From Saccoglossus kowalevskii (taxonomy: Eukaryota; Hemichordata; Enteropneusta; Harrimaniidae): a stretch of DNA of 24,724 nucleotides. Made by a program: the position numbers and the translations under genes. Below, in pieces: positions 8,622-17,550 of the stretch (position 1 is the stretch's first letter; each line of letters begins with the position of its first letter). The notes below the pieces were generated by a model, which saw only the letters and a list, made by a program, of their open reading frames with translations, did no database searches and was not told the DNA's origin. The DNA lies in assembly GCF_000003605.2 (NCBI RefSeq), contig NW_003120918.1, positions 470,567 to 495,290 of the forward strand, written 5' to 3'.

Positions 8622-8871
8622 CTACACACAAACACAATGTCTCATTCATGTGAACAGTTCAATCACCTCACCACTTCCTTTTATGCGTGGCATACGCCAG
8701 GGTTGCTCGCTGTCTGGGCTTGAAGGTTTGAAAGTGCTTGGTGTTTTTATCGGCAATGATCCCAAATATGAGGAAAGAAACTGGTCCGATGCCGTTGAAA
8801 AATTAAATTTAAACTTGATTGGTTTTCCAAATATGCGCCTTCAATGTCTTACAGAAGGCGCACTCTTATAG

Positions 8872-10317
8872 TCAATCAACTGGTTGCCTCCAAAATCATA
8901 CATAAGTTTGTTTGCCTATGTCCACCTAAAAACATAATCAACCAATAACAGAAACTATTTCTGGATTTCCTTTGGCAGGGGCGGCATTGGCTCCCTGTTG
9001 AAATAGTCTACCTACCTCCATTTGAAGGTTGACAGGGTCTTGTTCACCTTCCATCACGTATTACCTCGTTTCATATACAATACATCCAAAGATACCTGAA
9101 CCTCAGTTCCAACCATCCTTGTTTCACCTTCACAAGTCTTTTTCTTAGTCAAGTAAACAACCTGAAATACACTAAACAGTTATTCATCACAGATGTACAG
9201 TACTCCTTTCAAAACACGCCTGAATATTATTGCAGGTTACTGAAAATTTGGTCTTCCCTAACTTCATTAAGAAAAAAATTACCAACCACGTATGATGAAG
9301 TCCGTGGCGAACCTTTGCTATACAATAAACTAATACTGCATCCCATCCATGATGAACCACTTACCCTCACACATTTTCGTGAGGCGGGAGTCACTAAAAT
9401 TGATGACCTGGTCTCAATCAATACATGGCTTGACTCTGATGAACTGCAGGGCAAAATACCAATCTATTGAAAAAGGCTCCTTGACATGGCTCTAGATGTA
9501 GTCCATAAGGCAATCCCTGTAAAATTCAAAGAAATTATAAATGGTCAAAATGGTAGTGGCACACAAGTCACAGAAAATACCTACCATTTAGAGCTACTGT
9601 ACAGGGATGATCACAATGACACGCTCTTAAACTGTCCGCTATAACCTCCCATAAAAGGTGCCATCTATAAATTTATAGTATGCACAAATAAAATATCAAA
9701 ACACCAGGTCAACAAAAACATCTGGGCAGACATTCTATCACTACAGAATGCACATGAACCCATATATACAGACAGCTACATTACACCAATAACCAACAAA
9801 GATGGGGATCTTCAGTGGCGCCTCTTACACGGGGCCTATCCCACAGGAGGTTTCCTACTGAAATCCAAATTGCAAAACACTGACGGCTGTCCTTTCTGTA
9901 GTGCAACGGATGATCTTGTTCATATATTTATTGAGTGCATCAGATTAACCCGGCTGTTTCTCACTCTTAAAATCATTACAAAGAAGCTATGCGATCAAGA
10001 CAACATACCCATAGCACATTATGTGCTCGGCCCACCAAGAAGGAAGACCATCACCCTCACACATTGCCTGCTGTGCTATTTGCTTAGCTCTGTTAAATCA
10101 GTAATTCACATCACGCGATTTAACAAGCTGAGGGATTCTACTCAATCTGATGCACTGCAGTGCTTTAAATCGCGTCTTAAACGGAGAATCAGAGACGGGT
10201 TCAACTACCACCTGTTGACTAATTGATGTATTTAGAGCCCGGTGGTGCATCAATGATGCTGTAGCAGTACTCAATGGGCAGGAGCTGACATTTCCAGACT
10301 ACCTTGACAACGGTTAA
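8872..10317 (+). pseudogene. LINE copy B ORF2 C-terminal region with zinc-binding motif
   Basis: Reading continues through several frames. VNQLVASKIIHKF and LFLDFLWQGRHWLPVE lie at about 8871-9003, LPSRITSFHIQYIQRYL at about 9049-9099, and YDEVRGEPLLYNKLI with LTLTHFREAGVTKIDDLVS at about 9292-9421. LQWRLLHGAYPTG follows near 9811-9849. From 9870 the open stretch has CPFCSATDDLVHIFIEC (about 9888-9938), a CX2CX7HX4C zinc-binding motif typical of the ORF2 C-terminus in this LINE group. A one-base shift near 10226 hides the true end: FRARWCINDAVAVLNGQELT and FPDYLDNG continue to a TAA at 10315-10317. In-frame stops at about 8946, 9031, 9468 and 9642 confirm decay. Confidence 0.7.
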
Positions 10318-10600
10318 GCTACCAATGCTTACTACTGAAAAGGACACGACCAAGCCCACACTGGCAAAAAAACGATTATTTACACTACTATCTTATTTAT
10401 ATCAGTCTTTATTTGAAATTTATGTAATAATTTAAATCAGTCATTATTATTATCAATTTTATCGTACTTAATTTAATCGTTATTATTAATCCACCAATGT
10501 ATCATTCTTTCATTCGTTTTATCAATTCAAAACTCATTTCAATCGTTCCTTTCCCCTCACCTATGTGTGAGTTTTTATACTTATTAATAAAAAAGAGAAA
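10318..10600 (+). other. LINE copy B 3' UTR and polyadenylation signal
   Basis: After the ORF2 stop comes about 280 bases of noncoding, increasingly AT-rich sequence. It ends with AATAAA at about 10587-10592 and a short A-rich stretch. The 143-bp intronic repeat begins directly afterwards, so the LINE probably inserted at or near the edge of that array. No clear target duplication is visible, because the 5' end is truncated against the TIR element. Confidence 0.55.
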
Positions 10601-11275
10601 TGTCGCCTAATGTCTCAAGTACTAATCATCATACTTCAATGAGACTTGCAACATAGATTTTCAAGGACTATGCATATACCTGATTAGTTTTAGGGTAAAT
10701 AATTTTGCATATTACTTGTCTAATTTGCATAATTAGTAAATTTTTTCAATGAATGTTTCACTGATATATAAAAAACGACTAATTTGATTTTAATGAAACT
10801 TTTAAAGAGAACTCATCATCACATTTCAATGAACCTAGGACTATGCAAAGACCCAATTAGTTTTGGGTAAATATTTATGCTTATTAATCACCTAATTAAC
10901 AAAATTAATTAACAATGATATCTTAATTACTGATCATCTCATTTGAATAAAATTTGGTACATAAAAGCTCTAGGATAATAGACAGGCCCGATTAATTTTG
11001 GGTGAAAAAATTGTTCATATTAATTCTCTAATTAGCATAATAATTCATATTTGTTTTTTGTTCTAATCAAATTTCAAGGAAACTTGGTACATAAATATTA
11101 CATTACGCAGACCTTATTCGTTTTACACTCAAATCTGTTCATATTAGTTACCTCATTTACATAATTAGTTTTCACCTTTTCCATCAATATCTCAAGTACA
11201 AGTAATTTTGAATTAATTTTTGATGTGTCTTCAATACTCTCAGCACACGGGAGTTCTTTCTAAGCTTTTTTTGAT
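10601..11275. repeat. Degenerate ~143-bp tandem repeat, array 1 (about 4-5 units)
   Basis: Each unit carries three landmarks in order: ATCTCAAGTACT, ATTTCAATGAAACTTGGTAC, and a GCATATTAATTA..TAATTTGCATAAT block. ATTTCAATGAAACTTGG variants begin at about 10632, 10823, 10941 and 11070. The irregular spacing shows internal deletions and insertions. The array ends in TTTTGAATTAATTTT then GATGTGTCTTC and, further on, TTCTAAGCT (about 11207-11265). Array 2 has the same right flank. The array lies in the intron before the first GDI exon seen here. Confidence 0.75.
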
Positions 11276-12011
11276 TGCACTTGCATTCCACTTTGTATTA
11301 TATGCTGAACACCCCCATGAAATGTAAAATTAGTTAGTCTTGCCACAAATCCTGCAATACTAAATCAGGCATTGTTAGCTGCTGTTGACAGTCAACAAGA
11401 GCTTATGTTCTAGTCTTGTCTGTCTTTCTGTGCAGCAGATTTTGAACTAGTGCTTAGATTAAAATGAAACATGCAAGAATTGTAAGTGTTGTTGTTAATA
11501 TGAATATAATTCATTAGCTTAATTAGTATCTGAATTAAATTCTTGTTGGCACTTTTCAATTCAGATTGTTGCCTTGATGCAAGTTTTAATCTGAAATATC
11601 AGGTCCAGTGCCAGCTCTTAATTCAGCTTACTTTTTCTCAGAACTTTTCATTTTTAATGAGTTATCAAATATGCTTACATTGTATCACACAAGTTTATTA
11701 CATATTTTTTGTTTTGCCCATGGTAAAATAAAGCGAACAAAATTATGAGTGACAAATTGTCACACTTTTGAGAAATACTTTCTTTAACTATGCTTTTTTG
11801 ATAAAATTACTCTTTAATCTAAGGTCATTTAGTCAAATACAAATTGGGACCGATGATGTAATCGATAATGTTTGTAGTACGAATAATGTCTTTCGTGTGC
11901 TATCAGTGTCATAAGGTTAAGTACATACAGTACGGTTGAAGTATAAGGAGTACTGTCTTCTGCAGAATATTGCCAAGATTTGAAATTATATTTTTTTCTA
12001 TTTTTTTCTAG
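11276..12011 (+). other. Intron sequence upstream of the first visible GDI exon
   Basis: This is AT-rich intron with a polypyrimidine stretch ending TTTTTTTCTAG at 12011, a good 3' splice site. The 62-codon open frame at 11543-11731 has no recognisable content. No exon encoding the GDI N-terminal nucleotide-fold motif (GTGLTEC-like) could be found here or in the LINE-filled region further left. Confidence 0.6.
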
Positions 12012-12114
12012 CTATATGAAAAATTTGGTTTAAAGGCAGAAGATGTACCTGAATCTTTTGGCCGCCAGAAAGACTGGAATGTTGATCTAATCCCTAAATT
12101 TTTCATGGCTAATG
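12012..12114 (+). CDS. GDI: GDI exon 1 of 7 in window
   Basis: The exon starts in phase 0 after TTTTCTAG and reads [18 protein letters not shown], then [15 protein letters not shown], ending one base into the Gly codon before GTAAGT. This is the conserved region around residues 48-82 of animal GDIs (Rab-binding platform, SCR1B). The preceding coding exon, with the start codon and the GxGxxG-like motif, is not visible in this window. Confidence 0.93.
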
Positions 12115-15100
12115 GTAAGTTGTCATTCAAAGTAAAGTGTAGCAACTACAGAATTTTATTCAATGTGACTGACCCAATTATGATTTTGTGGGTACAAATT
12201 CTTACATTTTTTATTGCTGAGGTAGGTCATTGTGTTTCTGACATGTAGGGAGGTGGGGTATGTTAGTTATGTGACCAAATGTATTCACAATTGCACTGGA
12301 AAATCGCAAATGCATAACAGTTGACTTGTTTGTTTCTGTCATGTTAACATTTTTTACACACGACTCTATCAACGAAGAGTTATAAATTTTGAGTTGCCTG
12401 GTTATGACAAGTGAATGTTGCGTAAAAGATGTGTACTGCAGTTTGAAGTTTAGTAGATTTTTTTGAATACCACCACTGTATAAGTCATGTTATAATACAA
12501 CATGTGTGGATACCGAGATGACAACTGATACTTTTGCTCTATTTTGGAGCACATGCTCTTACATAAGTTACAGTGGTGTTTCTATTGAAATTAGTATTGA
12601 TTAATAATTCAGTATAGAACAAATGTGATTTTTGTTTATATGTTCATATGGGCTGATGTTTGAGACGCACTCTTGGTAGATCAAATGCAGTACTTATCAA
12701 AAATCATGTATTGTGTCTTTCAGGCAAGCTAGTCAAATTACTAATACACAGTGGTGTTACTAAGTTTTTCGAATTCAAATCTGTAGATGGTAGTTATGTT
12801 TACAAAAAAGGTTATAACATTCATAAGGTTCCAGCTGATGGACAAGAAGCTTTGGCTACAAGTAAGTACAAATGTATTCTGTATTTTTGATTGTATCAGC
12901 TTGTATTGTTGAAGTAATATAAACAAGATTTGCAAGGTAGCATTCAATCTGTTCATGTAGTCCGCAAATTTCATCTATCTGTATTCGTGTGTGTGCGCAT
13001 GTTGGTCTGTCTGAACTGTATCTTCAACATGCCAGGTTCAGACTTTACACACACATCATATCACACATAAACACGTTCATGATCCAATTCTAGATGGCCA
13101 AATAGTGGCCATTATAGTGGTAAAATTTATTAAAATCAAGCGATTCTGTCATTCTAGAACTAGATTCTTAGTCGTGTTTTGAGAGACAGTTGAAACAGTC
13201 TATGGCCACCCGAAGGAACTTCAGATTTTTGTCCTTTATAGACTAATTAATTAATGAATATTAATTAGACCATAGTCGCTAATATCTATTATTAAACAAT
13301 GAATCGGTGTAATTTCAATCTCATTTTGCTTACATGAACTATGGTGCATACATTGTCAAAAACAAAATATTTTTATGTTAGTATATATGAAGGAGATTTG
13401 TATAAATATAATCCACAATTGCATCAGTTATGTGAACAATTTAGCATTTGTTTAGTGGCCGTTAATTATTACTGGGGCATTCTGGAAAAAAATCAGATTT
13501 CCTTCTAGGTTTTTTAACAATTATTACATTTTCTTTTTGCAAATTTCTCCAACATAACATTTATCCAGTGGTACATCCAAACTGACCCATTCAATGTGAA
13601 AATAAATGTTGAAAGCTGGTCGGTCCTGCATTATGCAATAGTCAAACAATTAAAAATCATTACTGACTAACTGAAGTCAATTGAACAGCTTTGCTGCAGC
13701 CTTCAATTATTACATATATCGGGACTGTAATGACCAGAAAATTCACAATTCTACTTTAAAAAGAAAAATGAACTAAAAGCGAAAGACTCTATGACACAGC
13801 TTTTCCAGTAACTTCATAGCACCAAATCGCACGTGCAAGACTCTATTTACATAATGATTACTCAATTTTCGACTTTTACACTGATATCTTAAGTATTAAT
13901 CGTCGCATTTCAATGAAACTTGGTACATTGATGTCATAGGACAATGCACTGACCTGAGTTTGGGTTAAAATGTGTGCATATTAATTATCAAATTTGCATA
14001 ATTTGTTTAGCCAATTTTTGGCTTTTACATATCTCAAGTACTCATTAAGCAATTTCAATGAAGCTTGGTAGATATATGCTCTTGACAATACACATAACTG
14101 ATTAGTTTTCTGTTGAAATATGTGCATATTAATTATCTTATTTGCATAACAATTAGTTTTCAGCTTTTCCATCAATATCTCAAGTACTTATCTTATTTCA
14201 ATGAACCCTGATACATAAATACTCCAAGACATTGCAACAATCTAATGTAATCTAATGTTTTGGGTTTATTTACATCCGTAATAATTACCAAATGTGCATA
14301 ATAATTTCCACCAAGTTTTTCAGTATTCAACATCACATTATAATGAAACTTGTGGCCCTGGAACAATACAAGACCTAAATATATGCATAATAATTACTTA
14401 ATTTGCATAATAATTCATTTGGTTCCTTGGGGTAATCCACAGACATGGTTAGTTTAATGTTGAAAAACATGTGTATTGATTATCGAATTATTATTAGCCC
14501 ATTTCTAATATCTCAAAGAATTACATTTAAATTGAATTTGTGGTAGAGTTGTTGGAAATAATTAGACTGAAACCACATATGTTATTTATAATAGATAATT
14601 TGTAATTTTGATAATGTGGAGTACATTGTTTTCATTCACGTTGTACATCTCAAATAGCAGACAAATATTAGTTGCCAAGCTCTTTATTTTGAAAGGCTAA
14701 TCTTCAATTTTGAATTAATTTTAATGTGTCTCCATGTGTCTTTTTTTTCTAAGCTGTCTTTTATTTGTGACTATGAACAAGCAGCCAACACAAATTATTT
14801 TGCCTTCAATTCGGACTTTGCCATTATAAATGCATATTTGCTTTACTGAGTAGCTGAAAGCTCACTGAATAACACATGTACACATGTTCTACTATTATTC
14901 CTTCTAGGTTTAATGGGATTCTTTGAAAAGCGCCGATACCGTAATTTTTTGAATGATGTTGCTGCTTTTGAAATTGGTAATCCCAAAACTTATAATGGTA
15001 TTGACCCAAATACAACCACAATGCAAGATTTGTACCGCAAATATGGCTTGGATGATAATACTGCAGATTTCACTGGTCATGCACTGGCACTGCATAGAGA

Positions 15101-17479
15101 TGACAGGTAAGCAGCATTATACCAGTTAAAGTTGCAATTATTTCAAAATATAGTTTGTCTCTAGTTAGTGATCCGGAAATCTGCCAACAGCTAATCCAAA
15201 ATAGATAAATAAATAATCTTGGAATATTGTTTTTAGCTACAAACAAGAAAATGTTTTAGACACAATAGAGCGAATTCAACTGTACGATTCATCTCAGAAA
15301 CATTATGGCAAATCTCCATATTTGTACCCACTGTATGGACTGGGAAAACTTCCAGAAGGCTTTGCAAGGTTAGTATGTGAAGATCATTTGTCATCGCATA
15401 AGTAAACAATTGTATTTTACCCACACATGTTGATAGAAATGTATATTTATTTACAGGCTATCAGCTATATATGGATGGCACCCATATGCTTGACAAACGA
15501 ATTGACGCTATTGAATATGATGACAATGGTGAGGTTTGTGGTGTCACATCTGAAGGTGAAACTTTCAAGTGTAAAACTGTTGTGTGTGATCCCACATATG
15601 GAAGAGATAAGGTCAAGAAAGTAGCTCAAGTAGTACGTGCTATTTGCATCATGACTCATCCTATACCACGTACAAATGATAACGCCTCATGTCAAATCAT
15701 CATTCCACAAAATCAAGTGAGTAGGAAATCAGGTAAGCATATTATTTTCTGGGTTTTGCCTAGTCTGACTTGATGACTGGCTATTAATTATTCACGAGTT
15801 AATTAATATACATGTTTGTTATGCAGCTGCTTTGACAATTTATATATATGTACCCTGTGTGGACCACTATGAGATTGAAATATTCATGAGAATGTCTTCA
15901 CTTCTGTAATTTTAGCAAATATGTTTTTAATGTTAAGCTCAACAGGGTAACCCTACCCGTCTCATTATCATGCTGTTTTAAAGAGCTATTTCAGCCATCA
16001 GGGATCCTTGTTCAAATGATTCGTTTAATGCTAGTCAATTCTTTTCTACACTCTCTAAGTACACACAAACTGTTTCTAAGCTGTATTTGATTCTTGAATT
16101 TAGTTATAACCCTCGTTGAATCTGTGAAAATAAGAATAATTAATATGATTGAAATATTATTATATAAAAAGTTACCAGTGAACTGAAAATCGATACATAT
16201 TTTAATATGTAACCATGAATGCGAAACAAGGTTACTGATATCCAGCATTGTTATCCATTGTAGATATCTATGTGAGTTGTGTATCTAGCACTCATTGCAT
16301 AGCAACTTATGGTTTTTATGTCGCAACGGTATCCACCACTGTTGAGACTGACAACCCAGAAGCTGAATTACAACCAGGTCTTGATTTACTTGGCCCAATA
16401 GAACAGAAGTTTGTGTATGTAGCTGACATATATGTACCTATTGATGATGGTAAAAAGTCTAAGGTATGGCATTACATAATTACAGAAATTGAAGTCCTTT
16501 TATCTCCACCGTTTTCATCATCTTGTGTGACTTGTATCAGATTTACATTATTTGCTGCATTGATTATGTATTAAGCCATACTTACCTTACATCCAATTGA
16601 TAGTAAGATATTGATTGCAAACTATTTGACATTGCTTGATCGTGCCTTTAATTTAGAAATACAATACACCATATTGCTAGAAACTGGTAGACAGAAGTTT
16701 TTAATTGTGCTTCCAATAGTGTTCCAAGGCAGGCCTCCTAGGTTTAGTTATAAAAAATGTTCACAATCCTAATAGCCAGTTGCTTAAAAGTATGTTTGAC
16801 AGGAGAAATACAATTCTAAGGGAGCTTCTATACTACCTGTGGTGGTCAGATATTTCATTTTTTGTTAACTGAAGTTTGATTTTTGTGATTCTTTTTTAGT
16901 TACACGCATAATGACCTAATGTGGCCATACAGAGTGATTTTCCCTGGACTCTCTTGGACAGGCAGCTAGCTAGTACTAAATAAAATGAGCATGCAAATAG
17001 AATGCACTGGCAACATATATTCTGATGGAAAGTGCATGTATGCATAACTAGCTACTTTGATACAAAGTGAGGTGCTCACTTGCATATGTCATTACCACAC
17101 ATAGATTAATTTACATAAACCGCTTCTGCTACGCTTATAGTTTTTCGGAGGAGGAACTATTTAATACAAGAACTATTTTAAGGGAATATGGCCCACACAT
17201 TTTCTGTAAACCATTGGCGGGATTAACAGAGCAAATACGAAAGTACACAGCATATACACTGTCAATACATGGGAGCACCATACTACTAATAAATTCTTTT
17301 ATGTATATTATAGAGGAGTCTTAACTTTTGTTTGTTGTTCCAAACAGGTATTTGTGACCACATCTTACGATGCTACAACTCACTTTGAAACCACGTGTAA
17401 TGATATCCTGGATGTATGGACACGAATGACTGGTGAAGTATTTGAGTTTAACAAGATTCAGACTTCAGAGGAAAATTAG
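12012..17479 (+). CDS. GDI: Rab GDP-dissociation inhibitor, seven 3'-terminal coding exons (gene span)
   Basis: Rab GDI extracts prenylated, GDP-bound Rab GTPases from membranes, keeps them soluble in the cytosol and returns them to donor membranes. Exons: 12012-12114, 12724-12861, 14908-15106, 15237-15368, 15457-15732, 16264-16463 and 17348-17479. All introns are GT-AG and all junction phases agree. Together the exons total 1180 bases, which becomes 1179 (392 codons plus stop) once one surplus base in exon 5 is discounted. That is the family length of about 445 residues minus the missing first 48 or so. Hallmarks are [58 protein letters not shown] and [14 protein letters not shown]. These match GDI rather than the longer Rab escort proteins. 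The N-terminal exon or exons must lie upstream. GDI1 and GDI2 cannot be told apart; one invertebrate gene is likely. Confidence 0.95.
12724..12861 (+). CDS. GDI: GDI exon 2 of 7 in window
   Basis: The acceptor TGTCTTTCAG precedes 12724. The exon completes the Gly codon and reads [39 protein letters not shown] and QEALAT, ending one base into a Ser codon at AGTAAGT. The segment corresponds to about residues 83-128 and covers the strand following the Rab-binding platform. The 2-kb intron after it contains repeat array 2. Confidence 0.93.
12862..13859 (+). other. Left part of GDI intron 2, no gene seen
   Basis: This is intronic AT-rich sequence with a short GT/CA-rich stretch near 12980-13070 and a GATGGCC..GGCCATT palindromic patch at 13093-13114. 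I see no exon or RNA gene. Confidence 0.5.
13860..14765. repeat. Degenerate ~143-bp tandem repeat, array 2 (about 5 units) in a GDI intron
   Basis: ATTTCAATGAAACTTGG and variants begin at 13907, 14052, 14195, 14337 (and weakly at 14525), giving spacings of 145, 143 and 142, then a longer one. Each is followed by a TGTGCATATTAATTATC and TTTGCATAAT block and an ATATCTCAAGTACT block. The right flank TTTTGAATTAATTTT..ATGTGTCTCCA then TTCTAAGCT (about 14708-14755) matches that of array 1, so both arrays are copies of one dispersed element. Confidence 0.8.
14908..15106 (+). CDS. GDI: GDI exon 3 of 7 in window
   Basis: The exon follows TTCCTTCTAG. It completes a Ser codon, then reads [58 protein letters not shown] and DD, with the donor [20 protein letters not shown] lies in the helical domain II, which contributes to the Rab C-terminal prenyl-binding pocket in known GDI structures. 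The length and phase (2 to 2) fit the neighbours exactly. Confidence 0.95.
15237..15368 (+). CDS. GDI: GDI exon 4 of 7 in window
   Basis: The exon follows TGTTTTTAG and reads [40 protein letters not shown] and GFA, ending two bases into the Arg codon before GTTAGT. [19 protein letters not shown] is the highly conserved SCR3A region, which forms part of the mobile effector loop that recognises the membrane-bound Rab complex. The two flanking introns are very short, 130 and 88 bases. Confidence 0.95.
15457..15732 (+). CDS. GDI: GDI exon 5 of 7 in window, with a +1 frameshift
   Basis: After ATTTACAG the exon reads LSAIYG in the frame set by exon 4. One surplus base (the T at 15476 is the simplest candidate, between GGA and GGC) then throws the frame off, and a TGA appears at 15491-15493. 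Reading one frame over from about 15474 gives [52 protein letters not shown] and [14 protein letters not shown], all typical of GDI. The exon ends one base into an Asp codon at GTAAGC. No alternative AG or GT nearby repairs the frame. The shift may be a sequencing or assembly error, an allele, or a true disabling mutation. Strong conservation downstream favours an error or a very recent event. Confidence 0.9.
15733..16263 (+). other. GDI intron 5
   Basis: This AT-rich 531-bp intron has donor GTAAGC and acceptor CATTGTAG. No repeat or RNA gene is recognised. Confidence 0.7.
16264..16463 (+). CDS. GDI: GDI exon 6 of 7 in window
   Basis: The exon completes the Asp codon split with exon 5 and reads [20 protein letters not shown], then [40 protein letters not shown] and DGKKSK, ending on a full codon before GTATGG. 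STTVET and [10 protein letters not shown] are conserved. The IYVS..THCIA..GFYVA stretch is more diverged from the vertebrate consensus as I recall it, with small-residue changes but no loss of length. Confidence 0.92.
16464..17347 (+). other. GDI intron 6
   Basis: This 884-bp intron ends in TTGTTCCAAACAG. It contains an 85-codon open frame (17067-17324) without recognisable content. No other feature is seen. Confidence 0.65.
17348..17479 (+). CDS. GDI: GDI last coding exon with stop
   Basis: The exon begins on a full codon after CAAACAG and reads [20 protein letters not shown], then [20 protein letters not shown] and EEN, with TAG at 17477-17479. [14 protein letters not shown] is the C-terminal GDI signature. 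The tail after the FEF/FDF position is slightly shorter than in vertebrate GDI1. The absence of a C-terminal prenylation box is normal for GDI. Confidence 0.95.
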   Translation, partial: VFVTTSYDATTHFETTCNDILDVWTRMTGEVFEFNKIQTSEEN

Positions 17480-17544
17480 TACAACGTCTCAAATCTGAAA
17501 GTCAAATCTCCTTTTCGCTAAGTTTATGTCTCTCATTCTTATCC

Positions 17545-17550
17545 AATAAA
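17545..17550 (+). terminator. Candidate GDI polyadenylation signal
   Basis: AATAAA lies 66 bases after the GDI stop codon, with TTG-rich sequence shortly after. It is a plausible proximal site; later A-rich signals mean a longer 3' UTR is also possible. Confidence 0.45.

Larger units (their letters stand above)
7285..8871 (+). pseudogene. LINE copy B reverse transcriptase domain, split by a solo LTR and missing its catalytic segment
   Basis: The stretch 7315-7557 reads LTYEELTSAVKCIATGKSPG then IDGLPVEFYK, the first reverse transcriptase block. After a shift come RAIITLLPKKGN, RPVSILCADYKIFAQAL (a TGA replaces the Trp codon before RPVS), then GRQIFDNINLVRDVI and SLDQEKAFDRVNH (the block with the first catalytic Asp, motif A). 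Reading continues to LIY at 7938, where the LTR interrupts, and resumes at 8626 in the same phase. Next come MRGIRQGCSLSG (motif B, about 8683-8718) and immediately LKVLGVFIGND. The expected FADD/YADD catalytic motif between motif B and GVFIG is absent, so an internal deletion of several hundred bases is inferred. The enzyme is dead. Confidence 0.8.
4066..10600 (+). mobile_element. LINE copy B, Tx1-clade-like, 5' truncated, with two nested insertions
   Basis: This is the second, longer copy of the same LINE family. It begins inside ORF1 directly after the TIR element. It continues through ORF2 (endonuclease, coiled-coil linker, reverse transcriptase, C-terminal zinc-binding domain) and ends in an AT-rich 3' tail with AATAAA near 10587-10592. 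Two later insertions split it: an antisense LINE fragment at about 5094-6237 and a solo LTR at 7939-8621. Many frameshifts, in-frame stops and one large deletion in the reverse transcriptase make it inactive. Because the nested elements landed in an already resident copy, the copy must be older than both. Confidence 0.85.

Noticed and set aside
12980-13070. Possible hairpin GTCTGAACTG / CAGGTTCAGAC in intron 2
   Set aside because: The stem is short and mismatched, within what AT-rich and GT-rich intron sequence gives by chance.
10601-14765. CRISPR-like reading of the ~143-bp repeats
   Set aside because: The context is eukaryotic introns, the units are long and degenerate, and there is no short-repeat and unique-spacer pattern.
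15457-15480. Alternative splice acceptor to explain the GDI frame change
   Set aside because: The other nearby AG (15463-15464) gives the wrong phase and would delete conserved residues, and an alternative donor after exon 4 does not restore the frame either.
17067-17324. 85-codon open frame in the last GDI intron
   Set aside because: No family resemblance and no fit to GDI splice phases; likely chance in an intron.
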